Positions 55,045 through 64,000 of a stretch of 64,000 nucleotides of DNA are shown one piece after another (positions within the stretch are counted from its first letter, which is position 1; every line of letters begins with the position of its first letter). Under the pieces are notes generated by a model. It was not told the DNA's origin. It worked only from the letters and a program-made list of their open reading frames with translations, and made no database searches. Origin of the DNA: Pseudoneurospora amorphoporcata (taxonomy: Eukaryota > Ascomycota > Sordariomycetes > Sordariales > Sordariaceae); the NCBI GenBank assembly GCA_033297205.1, contig MU859077.1, forward strand, positions 62,001 through 126,000, given 5' to 3'. The translations under genes and the position numbers were made by a program.

Positions 55045-56610
55045 TTACCTCAAAAGCGGACTCTCCTCATCATCCCCTTCGTCCTCCTCGAATAGCCCCC
55101 GCTCTTCTTCTTCTCTCTCCCTCCTCTCCTTCCAACTATTCAACCATCCAGCAACCCTATACCCCCCATGACACCCCATCCCCGCCAAAAACCCAACCCC
55201 ATCATTCTTAAACGCCAGAATCGTCCCCGCAGTCATCAACATGACCATCCTATCCTCATCATCTCCTTCCACACTCCTCACACCAACCCTCCCCAACTCC
55301 ACTCCCGCTCCCAAAACCATGACCCCCAAAAACGCCCTCGGGAATCTTTCCAACAACCTCAACAGCCCCGATCCGGAGGAAAACAAGCCGAGCAAGAATT
55401 TGATGCTCCCCAAAAAGATGACCGAAGTCCCGCTCCGCGCCCCGAAGCGGTGTTGAGCAGCTAATCCGCCCGAGCCGTGACAGAGGGGCATGCACCCGAA
55501 GGGGCCAGAGAGGAGGTTCATGGCGGAGATGGAGAGGGAGAGCGGGGTTAGGGGGACTGGACCTTCTTCTCCTCCTCCTCCTCCAGAAAATATGTTTTCT
55601 GTTTCTGTTTGGTCTGACTCTGGCCATGCTCCTGGTACTGAAAAGGTTTCGTCATCGTAGAGTTGGGGATAAGAAGAGCGAGGGAAGAGATCGGAAGCGA
55701 GGGCCGAAGCGGCGATTATGGAGTTGAGCGTCGTCAACGGGAGTTGGGCGAGTGCCATGCTGAGAGCGCGGGGGTTGAGGAGGGAGTGGAAGACGGAGGG
55801 GTGGATGTGATGGAGGGGGTTCCAGATCCATGATGTCCCGGGAGCATTGGGGTTCATCGGGTCGTGGGAGGAGGGTGGTGAGTGCGGAGACTCCTTGGAG
55901 AGAGAAACCCGCACCACGGCGAATACCAGCCCAACTAGGAACAACACCAACGCGTACGGCACCTGCATCGGCATCCTCCTCCTCCTCGTCCCCGTCCGCC
56001 CGGAGCCGGAAGACTGCCCCTGCCCCTGTCCCAACGTAACAACCAACCCACCAAACGCCAACATCGCCCACGCCCTACTATCCAACCACCCCCCTATCCC
56101 CCTTAGCTCCCCGTCTTTTTCTGGGGTCCTCCACCATCCCAGCGGCTTAACCATCCCGCCCCCTGCCGCCACAACCAAACTCAGCCCCGCCCCAACTTGC
56201 ACCCCCCTCACCACCGCGGCGGGAACCCACCTCATCGCCCTTTTCAGCCCTCCCGTCCCTCCAAGTAATAGCACCGCAAACCCCACCCACGCTCCCGCCG
56301 CCACCGTCGTCCCCAAGTTTTCTTTTCCCTGAAGAGAAGCGGCAGCGATGGCTTTCATCGGCTGCACGGGTAATGGCACGCCGAAGAACAAGCCGGTGAG
56401 AATGTTGAACAGGCCGGAGAAGATCAGCGTGGAGGGCAGGTCGATGGAGCCCTGGAGGGAGAGGGCGAGGAGGAGAGGGAGGAGTGTGCCGAGGTCGCCT
56501 AGGGAGCCGGAGATTTCGGAGAGGAGGAGATGGGGGTTGGTGATAAAGTGGTGGAGGTTGTGGGTGGTTGTGCGCTCGAGGCGCGATTTCCACTTGGAGA
56601 GGGGGGACAT
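55045..56610 (-). CDS. MOT1: Molybdate transporter, MOT1 family
   Basis: An intronless frame of 521 residues. SEISGSLGDLGTLLPLLLAL near residues 32-51 and GVPLPVQPMKAIAAASL are the first conserved motifs of the MOT1 branch of the sulfate-transporter superfamily; GPFGCMPLCHGSGGLAAQHR followed by FGARSG (about 370-392) is the second, diagnostic one. About ten hydrophobic helices are visible, and unlike SulP transporters there is no STAS domain. Known members move molybdate across the plasma or endomembranes for molybdenum-cofactor synthesis. Two hydrophilic loops (around 200-220 and 245-262) are longer than I expect. The C-terminus ends EEDEGDDEESPLLR, an acidic dileucine signal that in other proteins directs sorting to the vacuole, so a vacuolar location is possible. 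Start at 56610 is well placed before the amphipathic N-terminus. Confidence 0.93.
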   Translation of the reverse strand: MSPLSKWKSRLERTTTHNLHHFITNPHLLLSEISGSLGDLGTLLPLLLALSLQGSIDLPSTLIFSGLFNILTGLFFGVPLPVQPMKAIAAASLQGKENLGTTVAAGAWVGFAVLLLGGTGGLKRAMRWVPAAVVRGVQVGAGLSLVVAAGGGMVKPLGWWRTPEKDGELRGIGGWLDSRAWAMLAFGGLVVTLGQGQGQSSGSGRTGTRRRRMPMQVPYALVLFLVGLVFAVVRVSLSKESPHSPPSSHDPMNPNAPGTSWIWNPLHHIHPSVFHSLLNPRALSMALAQLPLTTLNSIIAASALASDLFPRSSYPQLYDDETFSVPGAWPESDQTETENIFSGGGGGEEGPVPLTPLSLSISAMNLLSGPFGCMPLCHGSGGLAAQHRFGARSGTSVIFLGSIKFLLGLFSSGSGLLRLLERFPRAFLGVMVLGAGVELGRVGVRSVEGDDEDRMVMLMTAGTILAFKNDGVGFLAGMGCHGGYRVAGWLNSWKERREREEEERGLFEEDEGDDEESPLLR

Positions 56611-57353
56611 TTTTGGGTGAAGTTGGTGGTTGCCTGATGGTTGCCTGGTTGATTGGTTTATTGTGCGACTATGGTGAGGATGAATGGAAGGGTTGGGGTT
56701 GGCGGGGCATGGCGTGGTGAGTAATTGTGAAGTTGTTGTCGGAAGAAGAAACCAATAGTTTTATTTGAATATGGATGGATTATACAAGATTTGAAGGTTA
56801 TGTTGAAAATGAGTACTTTTGGTACGGTCCAAGAGGGGAAATGCATAGCGAGGTAGGAAAAGTTGTTGAGGGGAAAGATAAACCGGTTGGTGAGTCCCCT
56901 CACTGATTGTGTTTTAAGTTAGGTTCTTACGAAATAAAAATAAGTGGAGTCATTGAATCGCCCAATTAGGAAAGTCGTCATATAGACGGTGTTACCTACG
57001 TTCGATGATGTCGACATGAAACAACTCCAAACTGCAGCCAACGCGACTGAACATGGGAAAGATTCACATGAAAGATAAGAAGAGTTATAGTTCATCATTA
57101 GTTCATTAAGATATTACAAATCGAACGCTAAACCGTCCCGACGAAGTAAATTACAAAAAGAAGGACGCTCTGAAAGCTTGGTATCATTCCACATCGTAAA
57201 TCGTTTTCTCCACTGAAATCATCCGTAACAGATTTCTGGTATCACAAGTTGCCCATCACTGACTGGGTTTTCATCCTCCTTTTTCTTTATCTGTTGAAAT
57301 ATCAAACACCCGGTCTTCTGAACTGTTGTTCATCTCAAGCCACTATCAGCGAC
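56611..57353. other. Intergenic, MOT1 promoter / SUR7-family 3' end
   Basis: The 743 bp stretch is AT-rich and contains the MOT1 upstream region on the minus strand. No gene or clear regulatory motif is seen. Confidence 0.5.
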
Positions 57354-58114
57354 TTAGAACCACCTCCTGCGGCGAGGAGCTACAGGAGTAGCAACCCCAT
57401 AGTCGTTCTTAGGCTCGATGTAACTGTTCCTCTTCTTGTGGATCCTAGCCGAGCAGCAGGTGATGAAGAGGATGATCATACCCAACAGCGAGCAGATGGC
57501 GGCAGCCAGGGTGGTCCAGGCGGCGGAGCCCCAGTGCGCGCGAGAGCCCGTGTTGTTGTCGTTGACGTTCGACTTGAGGATGCTGAAGGTGACAAAGTCC
57601 ATGATCATGATGACGACGGTAACGATGAAAGCCAGGGCAGCGACCATCGAGGCGAGGAAAGAGCCGACGAGGCCGGCGCCGAGGGCGAGGAGGAAGGCGA
57701 TGAAGTTGAGACCGCAAGCGATGGGGTGCAGGATCATGGCCTTGGTGAGTGCCTTGATGGTGTTCTCGGAGTAGTTGGAGAAAGAGGTGCCCTCGATTGT
57801 GCGCATCACGTTGGCGGCGTTGTAGCCGACGTGGGATTTGGAGCAGGAGTCACTGTTTAGTGGTAGGTTAGTATGATGCAATCTGGGTACTGTATCCAAA
57901 AGGTCACTCACGCTTGGCCATCGGCAATCTCGCACCAGCCAAAGGTACCAAAGGTTACCCTCTTGAAACGGCCCACGTGGAGGTTTCCGAGATTGACCTT
58001 CATGATCGAGATGTCATTGACAACAGGGGCGGAAATGCAGGTAACGATAAGCAACACCGTTGCTGCTAGCAGCAGGAACGTGCCGAAGTGGTGGAAGAAG
58101 CCTGTCCTCGCCAT
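57354..58114 (-). CDS. SUR7/PalI-family plasma-membrane protein
   Basis: Two exons on the minus strand, 58114-57912 and 57852-57354, give 233 residues. The first transmembrane helix FGTFLLLAATVLLIVTCIS follows MARTGFFHH, then an extracellular loop with FGTFGWCEIADGQ and, after the intron, ADSCSKSHVGY; the W-C...C arrangement is the SUR7 family pattern. Three more helices follow (IACGLNFIAFLLALGAGLVG, a second FIVTVVIMIMDF, and LAAAICSLLGMIILFITCCS), ending in a short Arg-rich cytosolic tail. Family members sit in the eisosome/MCC domain of the plasma membrane or act in the PalI ambient-pH complex; which one applies here is not clear. Donor GTGAGT and acceptor CAG are clean. Confidence 0.92.
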
Positions 58115-59872
58115 TGTGATGGTGTAGTTGAGTTGTGATGATTAGGGTGGAAGCCGCTGGTGTGTATGGTCCTCCGCGTATAAAGACAGGTCGAAGATGT
58201 TGGCTGGTATGTGAATCACAAGAAGGGAGAGAGTTCAGCTGGACAGGAGAGGGTGACCAAGGCTGATATAAAGAAGCTTCTGTTGGTCTGGTATCTTGAA
58301 TCGACGATGCCAGAAGGGACCATGGCAACCAATCATGGACCGAAGTGTCATGACCGTGTCTAACATGTTTCCGGTTCTTGGCGTGATGCCATCCCTCTGG
58401 GGAACCAGCACTGCGACGTCATTCCAAGCCTCCAATGTCCCTTCATGCTTGAAACATAGTGCTCCCTTCACTCAGCGCGAGGCACCTGGAGTGGCCTGCC
58501 CTGCGGCCCAGCCCTCATGCATCAGACTTGGCATCTTGTCTTCAATAGCTAGCTCCCTTTGACAAAGCTATCTTTATTCCATGGGTACCGGCTGGGGCGG
58601 CCCCAAAGGTCTGCTGCCCTGGCTGTGTTAAGCGGCCCGGGCATAACCTGTTGTGTAATATGTGACCTTGGAGGTGAGAGGTCCTCAGATTGGTGGTGCC
58701 GCCAAGCCTGTTTCACCCCGGCAGTGCTCTGGCGGGAGTGACGTAAGTCTTGTAAGGGGGGTCAACAATCCCGATCCTGGGCTCGGAGTGCCGTTGCCGG
58801 GTGACCCTGAAACCTTGAGACTTCAGGGTAGCCAAAGCAGGAAGCTGAGGAAGTTCTCCCTGTTGATTGGGGGATGAACAAGGTAGCCCGTTCTGTCGCA
58901 GCGGAGGTGGGGCTTGACGTTGCCAACCGTTTGCAAGGCCCTGTTTTGGGGGATCTTTGGAAAAATCGAAATCTTCATTCAGGGCAGTCGCTATGATCGG
59001 AATGATGGCGATGACGGAACCAACTCAGATAGGTCATTCGCTGAGACGTTGAACCTGAGACGACTGTTGTGAGCCATGGCAGCGCACCTTGCACAGGTTC
59101 TGTCGCATTCTCTCTCTCTCGCAAACATTTGGGCTTTCAGAGTAAGCCCCTCCTTGGTTGATTTATCTTCTCGGGACGCATTGTTGAGCTGAAGCGGGAA
59201 TGGTGAAAAAGAGTAAACGTAGCCGTCCATTTCTTGAAATTCCCGATAATCCATCTTGTGTGACCTGCGATCCGTGTGTTAACAGAAGTTTGAGTTCCAG
59301 AAGGGACAGCTAAAGCTCCTCTAATCACATATGGGAAAAGGCAGAACTCGATGATCAGGATATCACCGATACAACTTGTGGAGAGACGTGTTCAAAAACA
59401 AGCTCGTCATCTGTTCCCGAGCGAAGCGCGCTACCCCACGATTCTTGCTGTCGCCACTTTCAGGGGCCAGGAACGCGACATGGTTGCCACGTGCTTGCGG
59501 GCGGAGACAGACCAGTTCCCCAGATTGCGCATCGAATATCGATTTCTCGACGGAATGTCTGAAAGTGGTTGGCAGCGCTGTTGTGATGAATGGATAGAGT
59601 CAGTTGAAGATGCGATGAAATGAACAAGTGATGGCGTGACGATGGGGAATTAGAGGAGTGCAGGCCAAGTGGGGCAAAGGGTAGTTATGCTGGGTATGAA
59701 CAAACCCTAACCCTGCTTCTTTCCTAGGAGGACGACGACATTCCCGTTTGTCATCAATGCATATGACGACTTATTTGCTTGAAGTCGAAGAATGTGGTCA
59801 AGAGTCCAACACATACTCCTCAGATCCGTATCACTACGGCGTTCACCGTCTTTGAAGAAGCCCTTCTACACG
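58115..59872. other. Divergent intergenic region with GC-rich structured stretch
   Basis: The 1.76 kb between the SUR7-family gene and the OXNAD1-like gene holds their promoters. TGACGT-type sites occur at 58415-58422 (GACGTCAT) and 58739-58746 (TGACGTAA). A GC-rich part at about 58570-58930 contains an 8-bp perfect hairpin and no ORF. A telomere-like AAACCCTAACCCTG lies at about 59702-59715. A possible short coding remnant is listed separately. Confidence 0.5.
59351..59623 (+). CDS. Possible small or remnant coding segment
   Basis: A 90-codon frame whose central and C-terminal parts look protein-like: RYPTILAVATFRGQERDMVA, then CLRAETDQFPRLRIEYRFLD and GWQRCCDEWIESVEDAMK. Third positions are moderately G/C-rich. 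I recognise no family. The beginning is weak and no good start context is visible, so it may be an exon of an unmodelled gene, a decayed gene, or chance. Confidence 0.25.
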   Translation: MIRISPIQLVERRVQKQARHLFPSEARYPTILAVATFRGQERDMVATCLRAETDQFPRLRIEYRFLDGMSESGWQRCCDEWIESVEDAMK

Positions 59873-60915
59873 ATGTCGAAAGAAAGCCACCTAGAAAGAA
59901 CCGCAAAGGAACCCCGTGATGAGGTTGTTTCCCAAAGCTTGTGATTATAATTGAATAGCTGCGCCGTAACTGACATTCGTGTAGGCACTGCATACCGTGA
60001 TCATCAAATATGTCAACCAAATCAATGATTCTATCAGAGTATTCCGGTTAGCGATTCCCAACCAGAAGACCATTCAGGTAAGCATCCCTTTGATGATGGC
60101 TCCCGTTCTCTTCCAAGGCGTGCTGACTCAAACCTCAGTTTTCTGCGGGACAATGGCTCGATGTCTATGTTCCTACCGTGCCCAATGCCGGAGGCTTCAC
60201 GATAACCTCTGCGCCCTCAGTTGCTGTTGCGCAACAGGGTCCAGATGGTCAGGTCCCACAGGCCTACCTTGAGCTGGCTATCCAGAAGTCGCCAGCCAAT
60301 CCACCAGCTGCTTGGCTCTGGCAGCCTCTCCCAGCAATCATGAATGCTGAAGTTAAGGTCCGCGTTGGAGGCAGCTTTGTCTGGCCGCCGGCCGATATCG
60401 ACGTCTCGTCACTTCGCAAGGTTGTGCTCGTGGCCGGTGGTGTCGGCATCAACCCCTTGATAAGTATGCTCACCGCCATTGCGGATGACAGAACGCATGG
60501 AAGGCTTCCTGAAAGCTGTGAAGTCACCATGCTTTATTCGATGAAGGACCCCGGGCCACCGAGAGATGTCAAGAAAATGCTGTTTCTGGAGAGGATTACT
60601 TGGCTCTTCGCCAAAGGGGTGGTCCGGGGCACGTTTCGGCTGTTTCTTACGAGACCCCATGATACTCCTCAGCAAAGTGATGCCAGTCCAAATATGGAGG
60701 CAGGCATGGTAAACTGTCATGGGTATGGAGTGAAGTTCGCCACCAGAAGGATATCACTAGCTGATATTGCATGCACTGTTGGGGATGATAGAGACTCAGC
60801 AGTCGTATACGTGTGCGGTGTTCCTGCCATGACTGATGAGATGGTTGGGGAGTTGGTTTCTGAGCATGGACTGGGCATGAAGCGCGACAGAGTCTTGTTC
60901 GAGAAGTGGTGGTGA
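59873..60915 (+). CDS. OXNAD1: OXNAD1-type NAD(P)-binding flavin oxidoreductase
   Basis: Modelled exons 59873-59926, 59985-60077 and 60139-60915 give 307 residues. The start MSKESHLERTAKEPRDE matches the N-terminus I expect for fungal OXNAD1 proteins. The flavin-binding half reads FRLAIP, then FSAGQWLDVYVPTV and AGGFTITSAPS, the latter equivalent to the RxYS region of ferredoxin-reductase folds. The NAD half begins KVVLVAGGVGINPLISML and ends with VYVCGVPAMTDEM, the CGPxxM equivalent, and a terminal aromatic pair (EKWW). Activity and substrate are not known; some relatives are mitochondrial. The first donor is uncertain: GTTTCC at 59927 (used) and GTTGTT at 59924 both keep phase and differ by one Val. 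The other junctions are clean. Confidence 0.85.
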
Positions 60916-61405
60916 TATCCACTGCAGTGCTTCAACTTGTCCTCGAGGAGTACCTCTAGGTCAGGATGGCGACGACGAAGACTCTGGTGGAGAAAATTGA
61001 AGGAGGTAAATGGAGGTGAAGTGATGGCACTGCATTCCGCTACCAAACGAAAACCTTCACTCCGGGCTCGGGACCGATCGAACCTTCCACGTTAAGTTGA
61101 ATTGGCATTCGAGGTTGATGTGGGCGCGCGTTGCCCCAATGCACCTTCCCATTCCCAACCTCTACTCACCCCGCGCCTGGAACCCATCGTGAATGGACCC
61201 AACCATTCAAGGTCAAGCGACGTCGGGTACGATCTCCCCTTTCAACTACGCTCTCGACTGCACATCGAGGCCGAAACCCTTCTGCGTGCGCCAGACAAGG
61301 CATCTACAACGCCAGCAGGACATGCCCGTCTAAAGTATATCTTGCGTTCCGCACTCGGCCCCTACGAAACGATCTTCTGCTGGTTTACCTTTAGCAGCTT
61401 CAAAG
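60916..61405. other. Intergenic, OXNAD1-like / conserved protein leader
   Basis: The 490 bp stretch is the upstream region and probable leader of the next gene. A 108-codon frame (61102-61428) overlaps the downstream start out of frame and shows no family features. Confidence 0.45.
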
Positions 61406-63207
61406 ATGCCGTGCCTCCGCGGAATTGAGATCTCCCTCGCGACCAAACCATCCGACGAGCGTGTCCCCGAGTTCCCGCATCCCGAGGGCTCGTCTGCCCG
61501 CTTGATCAGTTCTCATCGTAGTTCGGCAAACAAGGAATCCATATCGACATGCAAAGCTGGCCCCACGATCGCGACGTATATACCGTCCGTTCCAGGTACT
61601 ATCTTCCTCCGATCCGCTTCGTGGAGCATATTGGCTAATACTATATTCATAGGCCACTGCTTCGCAATCAAGTACAACATCAATGTTGTTCCCTCCTCAC
61701 CCTGCAAATATGTCTTCTTCAGACTGTACTTGAACGGCCGATCAATCACTGCATGGGGTATCGACCCAACTGAGCGACCGCATGGCACCGTTACCAAATC
61801 ACTGTGGGCACCAGCCCCAAGATACAATGGACAAGCAGGCCTCGAGTGTCGCAATTTTGTCTTTCTTCCTGGACAGGAAACCAGATCGCCTGCTGAGGAC
61901 GGTGGCCTTATCGAGGTCAAGGTTTTCAGAGCACAGGACAGAATAGCTCGAGCCTTCAACTTGGACCAGTTTCACCCTCAGAAGAACTATGGCATCGCGT
62001 ACGTAGACTACTGGAGCATAAACGGCGCATTGTATGGTGTGATGCTGACAATTGCTCTAGTTCCCCAAGTATAGGCCTCATGGACCAACCTCAGGATGCC
62101 TCTTACTATACTTATGTTCTCCTCGATGCTAAGGATTCGCCTTTTGCAACATTCAGGTTTCATTACCGCTCCTGGGATAGCTTGGAGCAGCTGAACCTCA
62201 TACCACCGAGAGAGTTTGAGTTTGTACGGTCCATCTCTACCAACGCACTAAGCCGCAGCACGACGATGGAGTTTACCGAAGGCATGCTGCACCAAGTGGA
62301 TGATAGTCAAGTGACACTGGTTACAAACGATGGCCATAGTGACGAGGAATCAATCTTTGAAGGAAGCAGAACCCACGGCGACAGACAAGACCAACCCAAC
62401 TACTCCCTTGGAAGCCCTCCGATAGTGTTTCCTCTATCCTCACGCTCAGAAAACCTCCCTCAGCCAAGCAAAGCACTCCGAGATGCTTATCGTGACTCGT
62501 ATCTCCAGCGACCCTTACCAGAACTCCCATACGAAGAGCCGAACGTCGTATCACGACGTTCTTCGACATCATCTACCGTGTCCGGTTGCCCTTCTCTGAC
62601 CCCTTCGCTCAAGCAACTCGTCGATTATGGAGCCTTCGACGATGATGCTGCTATCGAGATTGGCGTAGCACGGTCCGTTAGACTATACAAACCAAACTCT
62701 GCCAGAACCCCAAACAAAAGGAACCCAAGGTCTGAGACACTGGAGGACCTTTCCATGTCTGACTACGCGACCTCACCAGCATCGACCTGTGAATATTACC
62801 CAAACAAGGCCCTGTCACCGGAGCGGTACCTACCAACGACCGGCAGCAGTTTCGACCTCGGTCTCGAACGTTTCACTCTCACCCCCCAAACGGAAGACGT
62901 GGCTCCAGCTCACAAGGCAGAGTCGGACCAAAAATTGTCAACGCAAACGCTGGCCCCCTGCTACAGGTCTGAGCAGGACCTGTCCCGGGTTACGAGACTC
63001 AAGCTGTCAGAATCGGAGTGGATGAGTCGAACGCCTTCGCCTACTGAAAGGGAGCATGCGAATACCGCGAGACGTTTATGGAGCCCTCCTCCGAGCACCT
63101 CGGCACGCACCGGCCGGTTTTTGGGTTTCCGGAGGAAGTCTTCAGAGAGCTCGGAGACTGTAGAGAAGGAGGGAGTTCGTTCGGGAACCGTGGGCAACTG
63201 GATTTAA
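61406..63207 (+). CDS. Conserved fungal protein of unknown function
   Basis: Three exons, 61406-61595, 61653-61998 and 62061-63207, give 560 residues. The N-terminal half looks like a folded beta-rich domain: RGIEISLATKP, EFPHPEGSSARL, IATYIPSVPG, CKYVFFRLYLNGRSITAWGI, RNFVFLPG, GLIEVKVFRA, then after splicing NYGIASPSIGLMDQPQDASY, LDAKDSPFATFRFHYRSWD. I recognise this as a widespread Pezizomycotina family (proteins with YIPSxPG and FFKLFMNGR motifs) without an assigned function. The C-terminal half (about residue 240 on) is disordered and Ser/Pro/Thr-rich with RRSSTSS and SRTPSPTE sites. Joining at the GTACGT donor (61999) removes the stop codons between the two visible frames, which strongly supports the model. 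Confidence 0.85.
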
Positions 63208-63597
63208 GCCTGACATGTCCACCATTCTTGGCTTGATTCCGAAGCCATCCTGGCTTGATCATTCATCATTTCAAGGAAGTTAAGGTTGGGAAAGGAGCTA
63301 CAGGTTGTGCATTACCTCTATCTATACCCCGTAATTGTTCCCTTTTCTCATCGGTACATTCGAAGAGGTTTCGCATTTCAGCCGCATAGTATAGGAGTTA
63401 ATCGGGACAGGAAGATAATACTCAAAGACCTCCCAGCAACTGTAGCACATCTAGGACTCCGTATAATAAAGGTCGTCTAAACGTTGGTTCTGTTTTCCCC
63501 CCGGCTCGCTCGTGCGGTGCCGTGCTGTTGTAATAGTGCTAGTGCCGTATCCCTAGTTGTATGTACGCGTATCATCATCATCCATCCATCCCTCCCC
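63208..63597. other. Convergent 3' region
   Basis: The 390 bp stretch separates the 3' ends of the conserved fungal protein and the complex I subunit. An ATCATCATCATCC run near 63570-63586 is the only feature seen. Confidence 0.5.
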
Positions 63598-64000
63598 TTA
63601 TTTCGATCCCAACACCGCTTTGGAATCCTCCTCCTTGCCCAGGATTCCCAAGTTCCGTATCTGGCCAGCCGTCGGTGGGTTGGCCTTGTACCCGCCTTCT
63701 GCTTCGGCTTTGCGGTAGGCGGCTTGGAGGGCTTGGACTCTGGCGGCCTGTTATGAAGGGAGAAACATGATGTTATAAGTGTTAGTGACCAGGGACTATA
63801 TGTATATGTGGATCTTCGTCCTCCCGCGTGGAGTATGTTTGTATTTGTCGTGGATTTGATGATGATGATACCGGGTTACGCACCTCCTTCTTGTGGTGCA
63901 AGCACTCGTAGTAATCCTCCAGCATCGGCGCGCACTTCTTCTTGCCCGACGAGTCCTCCTCGTTGCTGTTAACCACGTAGCAGGCGAGCACTTCTTGCCA
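63598..64000 (-). CDS. NDUFS5: NADH:ubiquinone oxidoreductase CHCH subunit (NDUFS5 type), partial
   Basis: The 3' part of a gene is cut by the window edge. The visible exons on the minus strand are 64000-63884 and 63747-63598 (89 residues). WQEVLACYVVNSNEED, then CAPMLEDYYECLHHKKE, form the twin-cysteine CHCH fold (one spacing is C-x9-C) of the 15-kDa/NDUFS5 complex I accessory subunit on the intermembrane-space side. Splicing (GTGCGT donor, CAG acceptor) gives HHKKEAARVQALQAAYRKAE, and the tail ends KAVLGSK. The missing 5' exon(s) should encode a short N-terminus with the first cysteine of the pair. Confidence 0.9.

Noticed and set aside
58570..58930. Specific identity as SRP RNA, RNase P/MRP RNA or U3 snoRNA
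   Set aside because: A TGTAAT motif and hairpins are present, but the SRP helix 8 motif, RNase P/MRP conserved regions and the U3 boxes could not be located; kept only as an unspecific candidate.

Overview
The window is nuclear DNA from a filamentous ascomycete, most likely a Sordariales fungus close to Neurospora or Sordaria. The evidence is short introns (about 50-200 bp) with GTRNGT donors, CTAAC/CTGAC branch points and YAG acceptors; third codon positions rich in C; and gene products that look like recognisable Neurospora-type proteins (an Erv25 that matches my memory of the N. crassa protein almost residue for residue, U1-C, Dsn1/Mis13, an ATF/CREB bZIP, and an NDUFS5-type complex I subunit). 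All family assignments come from reading motifs by eye; no search was run. Exon models were built by hand and checked to give whole-codon totals.

Layout. 0-9 kb is dense: a DUF218/YdcF-like protein (+), an alpha/beta hydrolase (-), an HD-domain protein (+), U1 snRNP C (-) divergent from the p24 cargo receptor Erv25 (+), and the mitochondrial SDH assembly factor SDHAF2/Sdh5 (+). 9.9-16 kb holds the kinetochore MIND-complex subunit Dsn1 (-) and an Atf1-type bZIP factor (-). About 5.9 kb follows with no convincing gene; it contains a 10-N assembly gap flanked by homopolymers. 22-26 kb has a GST-like protein (-) divergent from an Fcy2/NCS1 purine-cytosine permease (+). 27.5-31.2 kb is a 1251-residue, mostly disordered orphan protein (-), followed by another 5 kb without a gene. 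36-43 kb carries two GPI-anchor-type cell-surface proteins on the + strand: an 8-cysteine protein that appears frameshifted, and a GH16 glucanase with a repeat-rich stalk. A solitary cytochrome P450 (+) follows. 46.6-52.6 kb is a 1968-residue FHA plus forkhead regulator (Fhl1-like, -). 54-64 kb has a small membrane protein with a damaged 3' end (+), a MOT1-family molybdate transporter (-), a SUR7/PalI-family membrane protein (-), an OXNAD1-type oxidoreductase (+), a conserved fungal protein of unknown function (+), and the 3' part of a complex I CHCH subunit (-) cut by the window edge.

The genes are mostly unrelated housekeeping functions, with no obvious secondary-metabolite or defence cluster and no transposon, tRNA, rRNA or CRISPR-like feature that I could support. 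The more interesting signals are ATF/CREB-type (TGACGT) sites near both the bZIP gene and the GH16 gene, two apparently broken reading frames in surface/membrane proteins, a 10-nt first exon in the gene for U1-C (itself a 5' splice-site factor), the very large Fhl1 tail, and a GC-rich, hairpin-containing intergenic stretch near 58.6-58.9 kb.
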